Below, piece after piece: positions 1 through 10,328 of a DNA stretch of 64,000 bases. The position numbers were made by a program, and so were the translations under genes. The stretch's first letter is position 1. Every line of letters starts with the position of its first letter. Origin of the DNA: Vermamoeba vermiformis (Eukaryota; Tubulinea; Echinamoebida); contig JBEWZL010000091.1 of the NCBI GenBank assembly GCA_045837725.1, positions 1-64,000 on the forward strand. The letters run 5' to 3'. The notes under the pieces are model-generated. The model had not been told where the DNA came from, made no database searches, and saw only the letters and a list, made by a program, of their open reading frames with translations.

Positions 1-595
1 ATTTCGCAGTCGACTGTAACAATAAAATTACGTTTTTCAACATAGAACGACCACACTTATATCTTAAAGTTATATTTCTGTACAAAGTGGTCCCTGAATT
101 GACGGCAATTGATGCGAAGTGCCGTAACTTTTGGTTGGTAAGCCAGATGCTGGATTTGTTTTTTCTGATCTTCGCATCACAACAAAATTAACGACTAATT
201 CCATCGCGATAAATCATAATATTAATAATAGAGTGCCTCGTAAGCAATTACAAGCACTTTTGAATTATTTTGAATTATTTTTTAAAATTAACGCCTCCGA
301 TCTGTTCGGCCATTGTGCTGCAACTATTCGGGTCGTACTTTCGATTTGTAACACTCTTATTAATACAATCTTATTGATAGGTGTGCGACTTCATATTGAG
401 AAGATTTTGTACAGGCGATTTAGGGGACCCGGACTCTATTGTTTGAGTTTTTTCTGCCATCTTTGTAAACAAATTCCAGTAAATTTCGCACAATAGTGGT
501 GAGTTATTATCACTTTATACATGGCTAATGATTACTCAGTTTATTTTTGATGTGTTAGATCCGAACCACACGCGACCTCGAAAAGTGCCTCGGCA
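1..595. other. left flank of the USP-piggyBac gene, no gene supported
   Basis: AT-rich DNA upstream of the transposase gene. A 121-codon open frame lies at 131-496 on the plus strand, but it has no recognisable motif, begins at a non-ATG codon and has no clear splice partner, so I do not call it. The stretch just before the start codon at 596 reads CGAAAAGTGCCTCGG, which recalls the CGAAAGTGCCTGAGG of the repeats 3' of the gene. I found no terminal inverted repeat with TTAA here, so the element's left end may lie outside the window. Confidence 0.4.
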
Positions 596-3533
596 ATGGC
601 CAAAGTAGTAAACCTTGGTGCCACATGCTACATTAGCAGTTCTTTACAGCTATTATTTAGTATTGAAGCTTTCCGTGAGCTTGTTATATCATCAAAACCT
701 ACACACAAACTTGCGATTGAATTTCGACAGATTATCACACTTATGAAGAGTAATAAAACAATTCATATCGAACCATTAACAAGGCTATTGAAAATATCAA
801 AAGCAAGCTACCAAAAAGAACACCGTGATTTACAAGAGTTTCTGCTCAATTTATTGGACAAGTTAACTGAAGACTCTGAGTTCAAGCGAATTATAAAGCA
901 AGTTTTTGGTGGTGCCTTACAACGTAATGGTTCAGAATTAATGGAGCCTTTTATAGGTACAAATGACTGCTGCAACTCGACTTAATTTCAATTGACTTTA
1001 TAATTTAGATATTTCAATTCCAGTTGCCCCCGGCAATGTTGTGGACAGTTTAGTTCAACTTTTCAGCAGTGTACGTAACATTTGCATAAGACTTGGATTT
1101 TAACTTATTCAATGATAAGGACTGGGGTTCACACAAATTTTTGACATTCCCCACTGCATTAGTCCTCCACCTTAAGCGTTTTGATAATCTGGGCAACAAG
1201 AATGAAGCGAAGTTTCACTTCAAGTCAACTCTAGTTATTCCAGCAAAGCTCAGTTGTAGTGGTCATGCAGAGACCTACCAACTCAAATCAATAATAGTGC
1301 ACCAAGGAACTGCTAAACAGGGTCACTACGTAACCTACAGCCTTGCGAACAACCAATGGCTTGAACTCAATGATGCAGTCGTCTCAAAGGTAGTCAAAGT
1401 ATGCCATTTTGCAGGTTCTAACCTCAATGTAGGCTCCCAAAGACTTCATGCAGAGGTTATTTGAGGGAATTGCAAGTGCTTATATCTTAGTGTACTGCAC
1501 ACAGCGTATTTCATCCCCAACCAAGTCCAGACCCACACGAATTATTGGAAATGAATCACAGCAATTTAATGATTTTATGGAATGGGACTCAACATCATGT
1601 CAAAGTGATCCAATAGAGATATCAGATAGTGAATATGAAGCAAACGAAAGTGATGATATGAGTGAATCAATTGAAGAAGATAATGAAGAGACATCAGAAG
1701 TCGCAAGTCCTGCAGCAGTGAAAGAAGGTATTGATTTCTCATTCATTAATCATTTTGATAACCATTACTGGCAGCTAAACTTCAAGCAAAACTGTCTGGG
1801 TGGAAAAACGATGGGAGTAAATTCAAGCCCAAAACTTCTCAACCATTGACAAACCCAGGACCAAAGCACCAGCTCATCTTAACAAAAATTAATGCAATAC
1901 GTCATCAACTGGGAAAGCCAAAACTGTCTTCAACACTACGTGTCACAGAGCTTGACTGTTACTTACTTATGATGAATGACATAATTGAACATATTGAAAA
2001 AACAACAGATGCAAATCTGCACATCAAAGCAGTCGATTTGCGCGCTTATCTTGGTGTTAGAATTGCACAACAATTATTGCCAGGTCATTCTGTTGATGAC
2101 TCTTGGGCCTCCTTTTTGCATTCACGCGCCATGTGGGGCAACAGGTGGATTGCTAAAACAATGCTAAAAGATGAATTCAAGTTTATACACCGGAACAAAA
2201 AGTAAGTTCGTTGTTCACTCACTGTAATGGTTCTTACCTTTGGTCTTAGGTATGATGTGTACTTTGTTTGGGCAGCTCTGAATCAAACCTACTCAGAAAT
2301 ATGGGTGCCATTCAGCCACCTTGCTTTAGATGATAAAGCAAATGCTTGGAAAGGAAGGTCAATTTACAAGATTTACAGATTACGCAAGCCATTCCCTTGG
2401 GCAATGTTAGAATATGTCATTATTGATGAAAGTGGATGGATGTCTGGCTTCATTCCTCGATATGGACTGTTTGCTACCATAACAGACAAGTTCAAGAAAT
2501 GGCGAGAGTTATATCACGCCTTCAAAACAGGTCAACTTTCGCAAAGACCTCTACCATTTAAAACAATGTTTCCACGAGCATCAAAGACAAATTTCGATTT
2601 GGAAAAAGCCGTCAGTTTTTTATTGTCAAGACTCCCTGACAAACAAAGGCACGTTTATGACTTTATTAGAGAACCCACAAATTATGAAGAATGGAACAAT
2701 CTGACAACTCGAAACTTATCACACTATCATGTATTTTGTGACAGAGAGTTTTCCTCACTATGGCAGCACCTGCAAAAGCACAATATTGGATACACTGTTG
2801 GCATTATTGGAACATCACACCCTAACCTGTTTCAAAACAACCTTGCTCATTGTTTACAGCCAGGACAATGGCGCAGCTTAACAAACGACTCAGATATCAT
2901 CATGTCATTCTATGACCCTCAAGGCAAGACCTGTCACTGGGCTAGTAATCGAGGAACAGCAGCCTCAATTTCTGAAAAAGTAATTGATGGAAACAAAAAG
3001 AAAAAGCTTGCATACTCTGCTCCCCACTTGGTGCAACAATATCGGACATACTTCAGTTCTGTGGATAAGCATAACTCCAAAGCCAAGAAGTTTAAGTGGC
3101 CCTACCGGATTCGAAAAGTAACAGAGCGCTTAGTATTTGCAGATTGGGAGCGCTCTGCTCAAGTTCAGGCAGAAACACTCTTCAAAAGACTCACCAACAG
3201 TGATATTCCTGCCAAGAAATTTCTTGCCAATTTAGCGCGCTCCCTGGTAGAGGAATTCCAATCAAAAAGGAAACGAAACTACACAATAGAAGCGTTAGAT
3301 CTTGTGCGCGCCAGTGGAAAGCATAATCCATACACCCACACCTGTGCGTACGAATTTGGCAACTCCAAGCGTTGTTTCTTTTGTCAAACTCAAAAGATAT
3401 CTTCTTCTACACTGTAAGTATGTGTAGGTGTACTTTTGTCAAACTAATTAATTGCCTTAGCTACAAGTGCATTCAGTGCAAAGTTGCCTTACACAAGAAG
3501 TGCTGGAAGAAATTCAAAGGTGTAAATCTTTAA
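596..3533 (+). CDS. USP deubiquitinase-piggyBac transposase fusion protein
   Basis: Seven exons (596-956, 1009-1070, 1120-1389, 1454-1727, 1775-2201, 2250-3413, 3461-3533) sum to 2631 nt, giving 876 residues with no break. Residues 1-240 form a compact peptidase C19 (USP) domain: Cys box NLGATCYISSSLQLLFSI with C11, then EPFIDISIPV, a LVLHLKRFD strand, His box KQGHYVTYS with H210, NQWLELND with D226, and the closing AYILVY strand. The Cys-X2-Cys zinc fingers of larger USPs are absent. An acidic linker follows (about 265-310). Residues 330-830 resemble a piggyBac transposase (DDE_Tnp_1_7): VIIDESGW (D524), HVFCDREFSS (D629) followed by VGIIGTSHPN, and YFSSVDKHN (D737) are the probable catalytic Asps. 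The C-terminus carries a Cys/His-rich zinc finger (RCFFC, then YKCIQCKVALHKKCW) like the piggyBac DNA-binding CRD. The start is the ATG ten codons before the nucleophile. All six introns are 47-64 nt. The fusion is seen directly; whether USP aids transposition or stability is inference. Confidence 0.85.
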
Positions 3534-3571
3534 GTTTTGTACAAGGAGTTATCAGTTAACTATTGTGTGAA

Positions 3572-3693
3572 TAGCATGTAACACGTTGTGGTGTAGCATG
3601 AGCACGAAAGTGCCTGAGGCGGCTTTGACGCAAAAAACCTCGTGTGTAGGCACTGAGAGTTTGGGGATAGTCAGCTTGCTTCAGATTTATTCA
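3572..3693 (+). repeat. 122-bp repeat, copy 1
   Basis: This copy matches 3722-3843 with three substitutions that I can see. It holds an inverted repeat: AGTGCCT (3609-3615) can pair with AGGCACT (3648-3654), and GAGG (3616-3619) with CCTC (3638-3641). The loop contains TTTGACGCAAA. GACGCA/TGCGT motifs are the known targets of the piggyBac C-terminal zinc finger in the moth element, so subterminal transposase binding is a plausible role (inference). Confidence 0.85.
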
Positions 3694-3721
3694 CATAATC
3701 ACCTGCTAGGCTAACTGTTAG

Positions 3722-3843
3722 TAGCATGTAACACGTTGTGGTGTAGCATGAGCACGAAAGTGCCTGAGGCAGCTTTGACGCAAAAAACCTCGTGTGTAGG
3801 CACTGAGAGTTTGGGGATAGTCAGTTTGCTTCAGATTTACTCA
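3722..3843 (+). repeat. 122-bp repeat, copy 2
   Basis: Second copy of the repeat at 3572, offset by exactly 150 bp, with a 28-bp unrelated spacer between copies. The potential stem and the TTTGACGCAAA loop motif are preserved. Close identity suggests a recent duplication or homogenisation. Confidence 0.85.
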
Positions 3844-4046
3844 ACAGACGATAGCCTGGGCTACTATTGAGCTTATTTATGAGAAATGGGAGCAGCCATG
3901 TCCAAATTCTGGTACGTCTACCGTGTAGACTTCCAGTTGGTTAAGGAATATTTGTAATTGTCAAGCAGGGCCAATAACGAATTCAACACTGGCCATAACA
4001 CCGCTCGAAATTTTTCTAAGAAAACTCCCATGTTATTACTATTCCA

Positions 4047-5070
4047 TCAATATAAAAAATGATCGTGCTGTAATTTAGCGAACAAATACGAAGATTTTTT
4101 TGTCGGATCTGGACTTTTCATAAAATGATCCTTACCATTAATAGAACCACATTGCAAGCAGGCAAACAATTCACATCGATACGCCAATGTGTTCATTAAT
4201 TGCATGCGATTTTCAATCTCCGAGGCTTTTTGTAGCAGCAGATCTGGCACTCCTTGTTCAGCGAGCAAATCCAACAACTCTTCGACTTCAAGTATGTTCC
4301 ATAACCAATCTATAAATATCGATAAGTATTAAAACCGCCAGCTTCGCACTATTAATAGTAATAAAAGAGAAAATAATTCATTTTTAAGCGTAGAAAAATC
4401 GTACGAAATCCGGATTTCGCATGTCTTTCGTCAGAATTGACCAGTGATGTTATCAACGGCAATGCTCCTGCCCGAATAATCTCCATGTGAAGCTCACCTA
4501 TATATAATAGTTATATTAATCATTCATTTGGTCGCTGCGGATCTTCAATGATTTTTTGACGCAGTCATTTTTTCTACATAAGAAAAATAATACTATATTT
4601 TTCTACAGACTTACTTGCTTCGCCAAAATATCTACATGCTGATATTAATGTGTCGCGCAGATCTTTATTCTGCTGAGCTGACTTAATGCCTTCAATTAAT
4701 ATTTTTGGTCCTTCTTTTTGAACGAAGTACGATTTGATGCTTCCTTTTCCATTAATAAATTAATTTATGAGGCTATAAAATATTTTTGTGCGATTTGGAG
4801 TCCAACAAACAAGAACAAGCGAGATCTGTATTTTAAAAATCCAATTGATTGAGAAATTAATTAATTTAATTGATAATAATTTGGCAACCCCTTAAGTATA
4901 CTTACTAACCCTTGCATCTCTAAACGGTAGAAATAACTTGTTTGCTAAATTCACTGCTACTTCTTCTAATTTTGTTTCGTCGGAAGAGGAGCTTAATATT
5001 ACCAAAATATTATCAATATTATCCTTATCTGCTTGAGATAAAGTATAATCAGCCTTCTGCGCTTCCTCCT
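4047..5070 (-). CDS. armadillo-like repeat protein, 5' end unclear
   Basis: Several exons on the minus strand translate to helical segments of armadillo type: RKEEAQKADYTLSQADKDN (about 5070-5010), then EVAVNLANKLFLPFRDARV, IKSYFVQKEGPKILIEGIK followed by DTLISACRYFGEAS (about 4740-4610), MEIIRAGALPLITSLVNS (about 4490-4430), and a last exon from about 4312 with EVEELLDLLAEQGVPDLLLQ. The order 'gives a region of neighbour-less Gly/Ala-Leu-Pro motifs' typical of ARM folds such as ARMC6-type proteins, but I cannot name the family. No in-frame ATG exists in the 5' coding part and no ATG at all occurs on this strand from about 5080 to 5240. The gene therefore either starts beyond an unseen intron inside its neighbour or has lost its 5' end. 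Exon limits are approximate. Confidence 0.55.
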
Positions 5071-5241
5071 TCCTATAAAAAGTATTTTCCGAGTTGAATT
5101 TATTCGTTGGAGGCTACAATAACAATAAGAAGCTTCAATGATACAAGACGACAAATTAACTAATAAATATACTCTTTTTCGCGTAATTCTTACAAAGGAT
5201 CCGTTTAGGGGAACGAACTCAGAATTTAAAGTTTATTACTT

Positions 5242-7430
5242 TTAAATGTTACTATCGTTGCTCTTATTCGTCCTAGGACTAGACATGAGCCCTCTCGCAC
5301 TCATCGGCTCACTATCATCAGATTTGATCGACGCTGTTTTCGCCGAAGTTCCCATTGGTGTGTTCTGACCGCCTGTTGACCGAGGACCTGTAGTAGCTTT
5401 AGGCGGATGAATTGCCATGATTTGAAGCAAGCTGTAGAAACCAAAGAAGAAAAATCCTACGGACAAATCGCAAGTTAATCTTTTGTAACGACAAGATTGC
5501 ATTGGATCTGATCCCGCAATTATCAACTGTCTAGAATATCGAGTATTACATGCAACAGATTGATTTTAAGTATCAAATGATAAAGTATTATTCGGTTATT
5601 ATTGTTCATTCGCGTTTTCTAAATGAAAGTTGGATCGAGATCGACGTACCAAGAAACCAAAGACAGTAAAATCCCCAAGGAATCCAAAACCAAGGAGACA
5701 ATCCACCAATAGCAGTACCAATTGCCCATAATATCATAATAATGCTTGAGATGTAAATATACTGCGTGGTTTCTCTTAGTCTTCGAATTCTGTTCTCCAT
5801 ATTCGACGCTACGTGGACCATTTTTTTCAAGGCTTTGACCAATCTAACGCCAGTAACTAAGAAAAATATAGCGCATGCTCCATCGAGTATAACATATAAC
5901 GTTCCGACTATAGTCTTGAAAATTGAAATACTGTAGCCAAGTCCTCTAATAACGCCTGATAATAACTCGACGACTAATAGTACTCCAAATGTGCACCAAA
6001 ATGGTATTTTCATCTTTGCCAAAAAATTGTTCAAATTGACATTTGTTTTGCCGATCAGCTCGTGCCTAAAAATAGATCAGAGTTATTACCGACCCTTTGA
6101 TTAGTAATATAGTGTTATATATACCAGTAAAAAGTGATCAATAGTGTTGCCATAAGACTAAAAGGCCAGCTAACGGTGAATAAGACTTGATTGAGCAAGT
6201 ACGGAAATATCCGTTGCGATTGGATCGGATCTACCGTGACAGCAATAATGCGCACTAATAAAATATTAGCTTCACGTATTCTAATAGATTTAGACTTACG
6301 TGTATTAGCTACGATTTCGAAAATCAAGACGAGTTGTGGGATGGATCTTTCGCAGCCTTTTCTCGTAACGAATAAATACAATTTGTACGCTGCGTAACAC
6401 AGAGGCAGACCATTCGTAATGCTCAATATGACTCTGAATACTGTAATCATCGGTGAAGTAAACACTTCAGTCCATAAATTCCGCTCTGTGTGCAATTACT
6501 GTTAAACGACCACATCCGCATTATCCGCAGTTTTGCTTACCATTCGATACTATCTTAACTATCACTTCGGGGTATGTATGGAGATATTCGTATAATTTTA
6601 GCGCTGAAGGGTATGATATCTGCAATGTGCGTAACATTACTTCAGTCGCATCTGGATCGCACAAAAACAACACGTGAGTACTTAATCATTGCCGTTGGTA
6701 TACTTATTTATACCACGTACCTGTTCCATCCCACGCGTACGATGCTAATCCAGGCATGTCAACTATACTCTATCGTTAGAACGTCCCGAAATGTAATCGA
6801 AAAATGACACGTGTCATTTGGCGTGTCAAAAGAATTATCAGAAAAAAAGCTTACCAGGCGAAGAAGATTGCACCGATATGATTGCTAATGGGTTTTTCTG
6901 TATAAACCCACGTGCTGCTTCGGCATCACTTGCGCCTGTTTGCCCGATAAGGATCCTAAAATAGGCAAGTCGTAAGAACAATTATTTCAGAGCGGATTTC
7001 GTTTCCGACTTCATTACCCTTCATTATTATGATAGTATACTTACTTATTTGCTGGTTCAGTATCATTAAATAACGCTAAGCGTCCAACGGCTTCGAAATA
7101 CCAAAGAGGCGGACCAATCTGATCTATCCTCGGCGAATTGAAATACTAGCAAAAAATCTTATTAATAATGCAAAATTATAATTAAATAGATAATTTAGTA
7201 CAGCCTTGGCACTGACCAATTAACCATAAAAAAATGTATGAAGACATACCTGGCCTGCGATTTCAGGAGGCGATACTATTACGAGACTATGTACATGAGC
7301 ATATAAAGTAATACAATCTGGTACGAATTGTTAGTGATTCAACGGCGAGATGTGGTTGTTTCAAACATGAAATCGCTGTCTAACACTTACATAATACAAA
7401 TAAATTAACTATGATATTCTTGATAGCCAT
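5242..7430 (-). CDS. multi-pass (about seven helices) membrane protein with signal peptide and ectodomain
   Basis: The start is ATG at 7430-7428 in a 40-nt first exon (MAIKNIIVNLFVL), a likely signal sequence. Exons at 7317-7250, 7145-7045 and from 6955 give an ectodomain with segments YFNSPRIDQIGPPLWYF and KILIGQTGASDAEAARGFIQ, then CDPDATEVMLRTLQISYPS and YEYLHTYPEVIVKIVS. The membrane part follows: helices near MITVFRVILSITNGLPL, LVLIFEIVAN, VSWPFSLMATLLITFYW, IPFWCTFGVLLVVELLSG, IVGTLYVILDGACAIFFLV, IYISSIIMILWAIGTAIGG and a Trp-rich last helix. The tail is Ser/Thr/Pro-rich and cytosolic in feel (KATTGPRSTGGQNTPMG). The plan (secreted N-domain plus seven helices) recalls receptor-like proteins, but I see no GPCR family signature and do not assign a function. 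The stop lies at 5242. Confidence 0.7.
6805..6816. promoter_or_regulatory. 12-bp perfect palindrome TGACACGTGTCA, site 1
   Basis: A CACGTG-centred palindrome within an intron of the membrane protein gene, followed 5 bases later by a GTGTCA half-like sequence (GCGTGTCAAAA). The same 12 bases recur at 27423 and 33029. CACGTG cores are known targets of bHLH and bZIP factors; a regulatory role here is inference. Confidence 0.35.
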
Positions 7431-7809
7431 GTCACGATAAAGAATCAAATATTTACAAATCCGCTTCAATCCACAAAAGTTGTCTCGATCGAACTTGCAG
7501 GCAGATCGATGCTCTATCTGATAAATGAGCTTAGCGGTGGTACTTAATAGAGTATTGAAGACAAAAAAAACTTAGGTGTCACGCTGCCAATTCTGGAACG
7601 AACAAAAATCTTGTGTCACAAATAGCCCAGGCTGGCATTGTACCTCAAATATTATTAGACTATTGTAATATTATTATATGGGCATATTTGAATAATCGAA
7701 TAAACCTAAGTCGATCACGTGATTTCATGTATTTCGGGACCGGACTTGACGTGCGATTTTTGATTCCAATTTCAGAGTTGTAACCACAACTGAAACTGTA
7801 GTATTAATA
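7431..7809. other. divergent intergenic spacer
   Basis: AT-rich spacer between the head-to-head membrane protein gene (-) and the secreted protein gene (+). It should hold both promoters. I see no repeat or RNA gene. Confidence 0.5.
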
Positions 7810-8415
7810 ATGTATTTTAAATATATATTGGTTATTTTTGCCTTAATTGGCGCGATTTATTGCGATTGGGAGCTCATCGGAAAATGCAAAAGTAACTCAA
7901 CGAATCCCTTCCACGATTGGGTCGTAGCAAATAATGGCGACTGCGCTGACCTAGGCTACGGACGATTTTCTAAATTTCAATGCGTGGATAGCAATACCGC
8001 GTATGGCTGGAACTGTTGGGATGCTGAATGCACCAAATGCGATCCAAAATATAAATATGAGTTACGTACGTGCGACAACCCCAATGATTTTTACTACGAC
8101 TGCTCCGTCAATATGCCAGATTGGGCAGCACTATTGCAAACTCCGGATTACTTGCTGATCAGCGCTACGATGGACAATTGCAAGTCGAATCATACAGTGA
8201 CTGCTAGTCCGCTTAAAAGATGCTTACCTAATATGTACAACTATCCTTCCGCGATCTACTCGTGCAACGCAACGGATGTGTTCGTTACAGCTTACGAGGA
8301 GGACAATTGCCAAGGACAAGACCATTATCAATACGTAACACCTATTACTTCATGCTCGTCAGATCCGAATGTATTTCAATATTACGAGTGCTTCAGCAAG
8401 CAGACTAGAAAATAA
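7810..8415 (+). CDS. secreted Cys-rich protein, single exon, 201 aa
   Basis: An uninterrupted frame starting MYFKYILVIFALIGAIYC, a signal peptide with probable cleavage near residue 18. The mature part has a high Cys content in spaced pairs (ELIGKCKSNST, NCWDAECTKCDP, LRTCDNPNDFYYDCSV, DNCKSNHTV, KRCLPN, EEDNCQGQDHY, PITSCSS) suggesting a disulfide-rich extracellular domain, and several N-glycosylation sequons. It lacks a membrane anchor. Such lineage-specific secreted Cys-rich proteins are common in amoebae; I do not recognise the family. Intronless structure is unusual here. The neighbouring downstream gene also encodes a secreted protein. Confidence 0.85.
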   Translation: MYFKYILVIFALIGAIYCDWELIGKCKSNSTNPFHDWVVANNGDCADLGYGRFSKFQCVDSNTAYGWNCWDAECTKCDPKYKYELRTCDNPNDFYYDCSVNMPDWAALLQTPDYLLISATMDNCKSNHTVTASPLKRCLPNMYNYPSAIYSCNATDVFVTAYEEDNCQGQDHYQYVTPITSCSSDPNVFQYYECFSKQTRK

Positions 8416-8833
8416 AAATACTAATAATAATTGATTATTATTAGTTTGCGAAAAAACCGTTTCCTATTGCAAAGGTAATTTTTCTATTAATAATATAATT
8501 TTACTAACCTATTCTAGCATTTCGAGGCAGAAATGTAGTGGATGCGGCATGATCTTTGGAACAGCCGCTCAAATCAAGCTCAACCGATGACATTGCGTTC
8601 AAAAGCTTATTCATTAAATATGCTTTTGCTCTGTAAGAGCTAATGACACTAGGTAACGCTTGGACCAAGTTCGGAGACACGTGATCCGTTCATGAACGGT
8701 ACTGCACGAAAAAAAGCCAAATTTTCATGGTGTCGTTATTAAATCACCCTAATTACTGGTATACACCACTTAATCTATATTTATTTTTCATAGAATTCAT
8801 GCGGGAGCTGTAAAGACTTGCCTCAACAACAAA
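8416..8833. other. intergenic spacer
   Basis: Terminator of the Cys-rich gene and upstream region of the carbonic anhydrase gene. A possible 29-codon frame starting MSSVELDLSG on the minus strand (about 8595-8507) is too short to support. Otherwise AT-rich with no repeat seen. Confidence 0.4.
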
Positions 8834-10328
8834 ATGACTGTTTCTACCCATAGTTTTGTATCCATTTTAGTATTGCTAGTAATAATTGTAAATAGTGGTA
8901 AGTAGCATCACTTAATCGAGCCATAATTGTTTCGTTCGTTGCAATTTTTCGTTTTCTCAATCCGAATTTTCGAACTATTTTGCCTCACGTAATATTTATA
9001 AACGAGGATTAGTATATTTGTATACTAATATTGATTATTTGTATCAGTAATATGTTTGTCGGAGCTCCCCAACGGTTTCAAATCTGGTAAGAGAGCTGGA
9101 GATAAGCCTGGTGACCATTGGGACTACTCAAACCCCGAGACTTGGGATAAAAAATTTCCGTTATGTGCGCATGGGAAAGATCCAATCAATATTCAATCAC
9201 CAGCCATAATTAACGCAACTATGGTTCCGAACCGCATCCACGATATCGAGCTGGATTATATCACATCTAGGTATGATTACTCAATACCCGCATGTTAAAA
9301 ACACCCGAGATCGTGCTGAAGCTCGAACCACTTCGTGCAGATCCAGCTAAAAAAAAAAGTGCGAAATTTCAACCAATATTTTTAAGATTTCAAACGGCCT
9401 TAATTCGGCTGATCGTTACGACAGTAATGAAATATTAACGTAATTTATGCAGTTACAAAGTGGTTAATAACGGTCACACGCTTCAATTTGAAGAATCGGC
9501 TGGTTCGTACTTAACGATCCTCGATCTCGACTTGTCCTTCGCTCTGTACGTAAAAATCTAAGCTATAATTTCAGATGTACAAATACTAACGCTTAATTCA
9601 GGCAACAAATCCATTTCCATACTCCTTCTGAACACGCGTTTCTCGCACCAGATGAGACAGGAGTTGAACGCTTGTTCTACGCGGATATGGAAGTTCATTT
9701 AGTGCACGCATATGGCATAGGTAAGTACTAATATTGTATACATTATACGATCAATTACTAAGCCTTCCTTAATTTAGCGCCGCGAAAGCATTTAGCTGTA
9801 ATTGCAGTGCTGTTCTATGAAGGCAAAGAAAATGAATTCTTGCGCGATGTGGAACAATTCAGCTTGCCCGATGCAACAGGCGAGACGACGGAAGTGCAAG
9901 ACTTTTACTTGGACTTGTACAAGTTGATCCCCGAGTATAGACGAGATTACTTTTATTACTTGGGCTCGTTGACCACTCCGCCATGCACCGAAGGCGTAAG
10001 TACCTATTATATACTTATATAAGCTGATAAAAAGTAATTATAAGGTCTTAAAATTTGTCTGTGTAGTGGATTCGCATCCGTTACAATAATTTATTAATTT
10101 TATTTCTCCGCTCAGGTACGATGGATCGTCATGCGAGAATGGATCAGCGCGTCAAAAGAACAAATTGAAAAGATTAGAAGTCTCGTTGGCCGCAACACGC
10201 GCCCAGTAGTGAATCGAATTATCGACAACAATCAACGCTTCACCAGCTTTGACTTTGAATACGGACTCAAGAAGCAACAAGACCAAGACGAATATTACTA
10301 CCCTTCGAAGAAGCCAAAGAAGAACTGA
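8834..10328 (+). CDS. secreted alpha-carbonic anhydrase
   Basis: Six exons (8834-8897, 9048-9270, 9453-9545, 9602-9720, 9778-9995, 10116-10328) sum to 930 nt, 309 residues. It hydrates CO2 to bicarbonate and a proton. The N-terminus MTVSTHSFVSILVLLVIIV is a signal peptide, so the enzyme acts outside the cell or in the endomembrane system. Family motifs are in order: DHWDYSNPETW, IDIQS-like INIQSPAII, VVNNGHTLQF, QQIHFHTPSEH with the first two zinc His, MEVHLVHAYG with the third, and SLTTPPCTEGVRWIV with the substrate-gating Thr. The active site thus looks complete. The Lys/Tyr-rich tail (DEYYYPSKKPKKN) is not typical of the family. Confidence 0.93.

Larger units (their letters stand above)
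596..3843 (+). mobile_element. piggyBac-like DNA transposon (visible part)
   Basis: The element is defined here by its fused USP-transposase gene and the two 122-bp repeats that follow its stop codon. True ends are not established. PiggyBac elements insert at TTAA; TTAA occurs at about 3554 and 3946, but I could not match either side to a terminal inverted repeat on the left. The intact seven-exon frame and splice sites indicate recent activity or constraint. The host armadillo-like gene begins about 200 bp to the right in convergent orientation. Confidence 0.6.

Noticed and set aside
131-496. Plus-strand open frame of 121 codons
   Set aside because: Starts with a non-ATG codon, no domain, no clear splice partner; likely chance frame in the flank of the transposon.
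1071-1119. A 16-nt micro-intron to join USP exons
   Set aside because: A 49-nt intron with GTACGT donor and AAG acceptor keeps the frame equally well and matches the size of other introns.
596-3533. Two separate genes (USP and piggyBac) rather than one
   Set aside because: Six introns all join in frame, no internal stop and no promoter-like gap between the halves, so the single gene is simpler.
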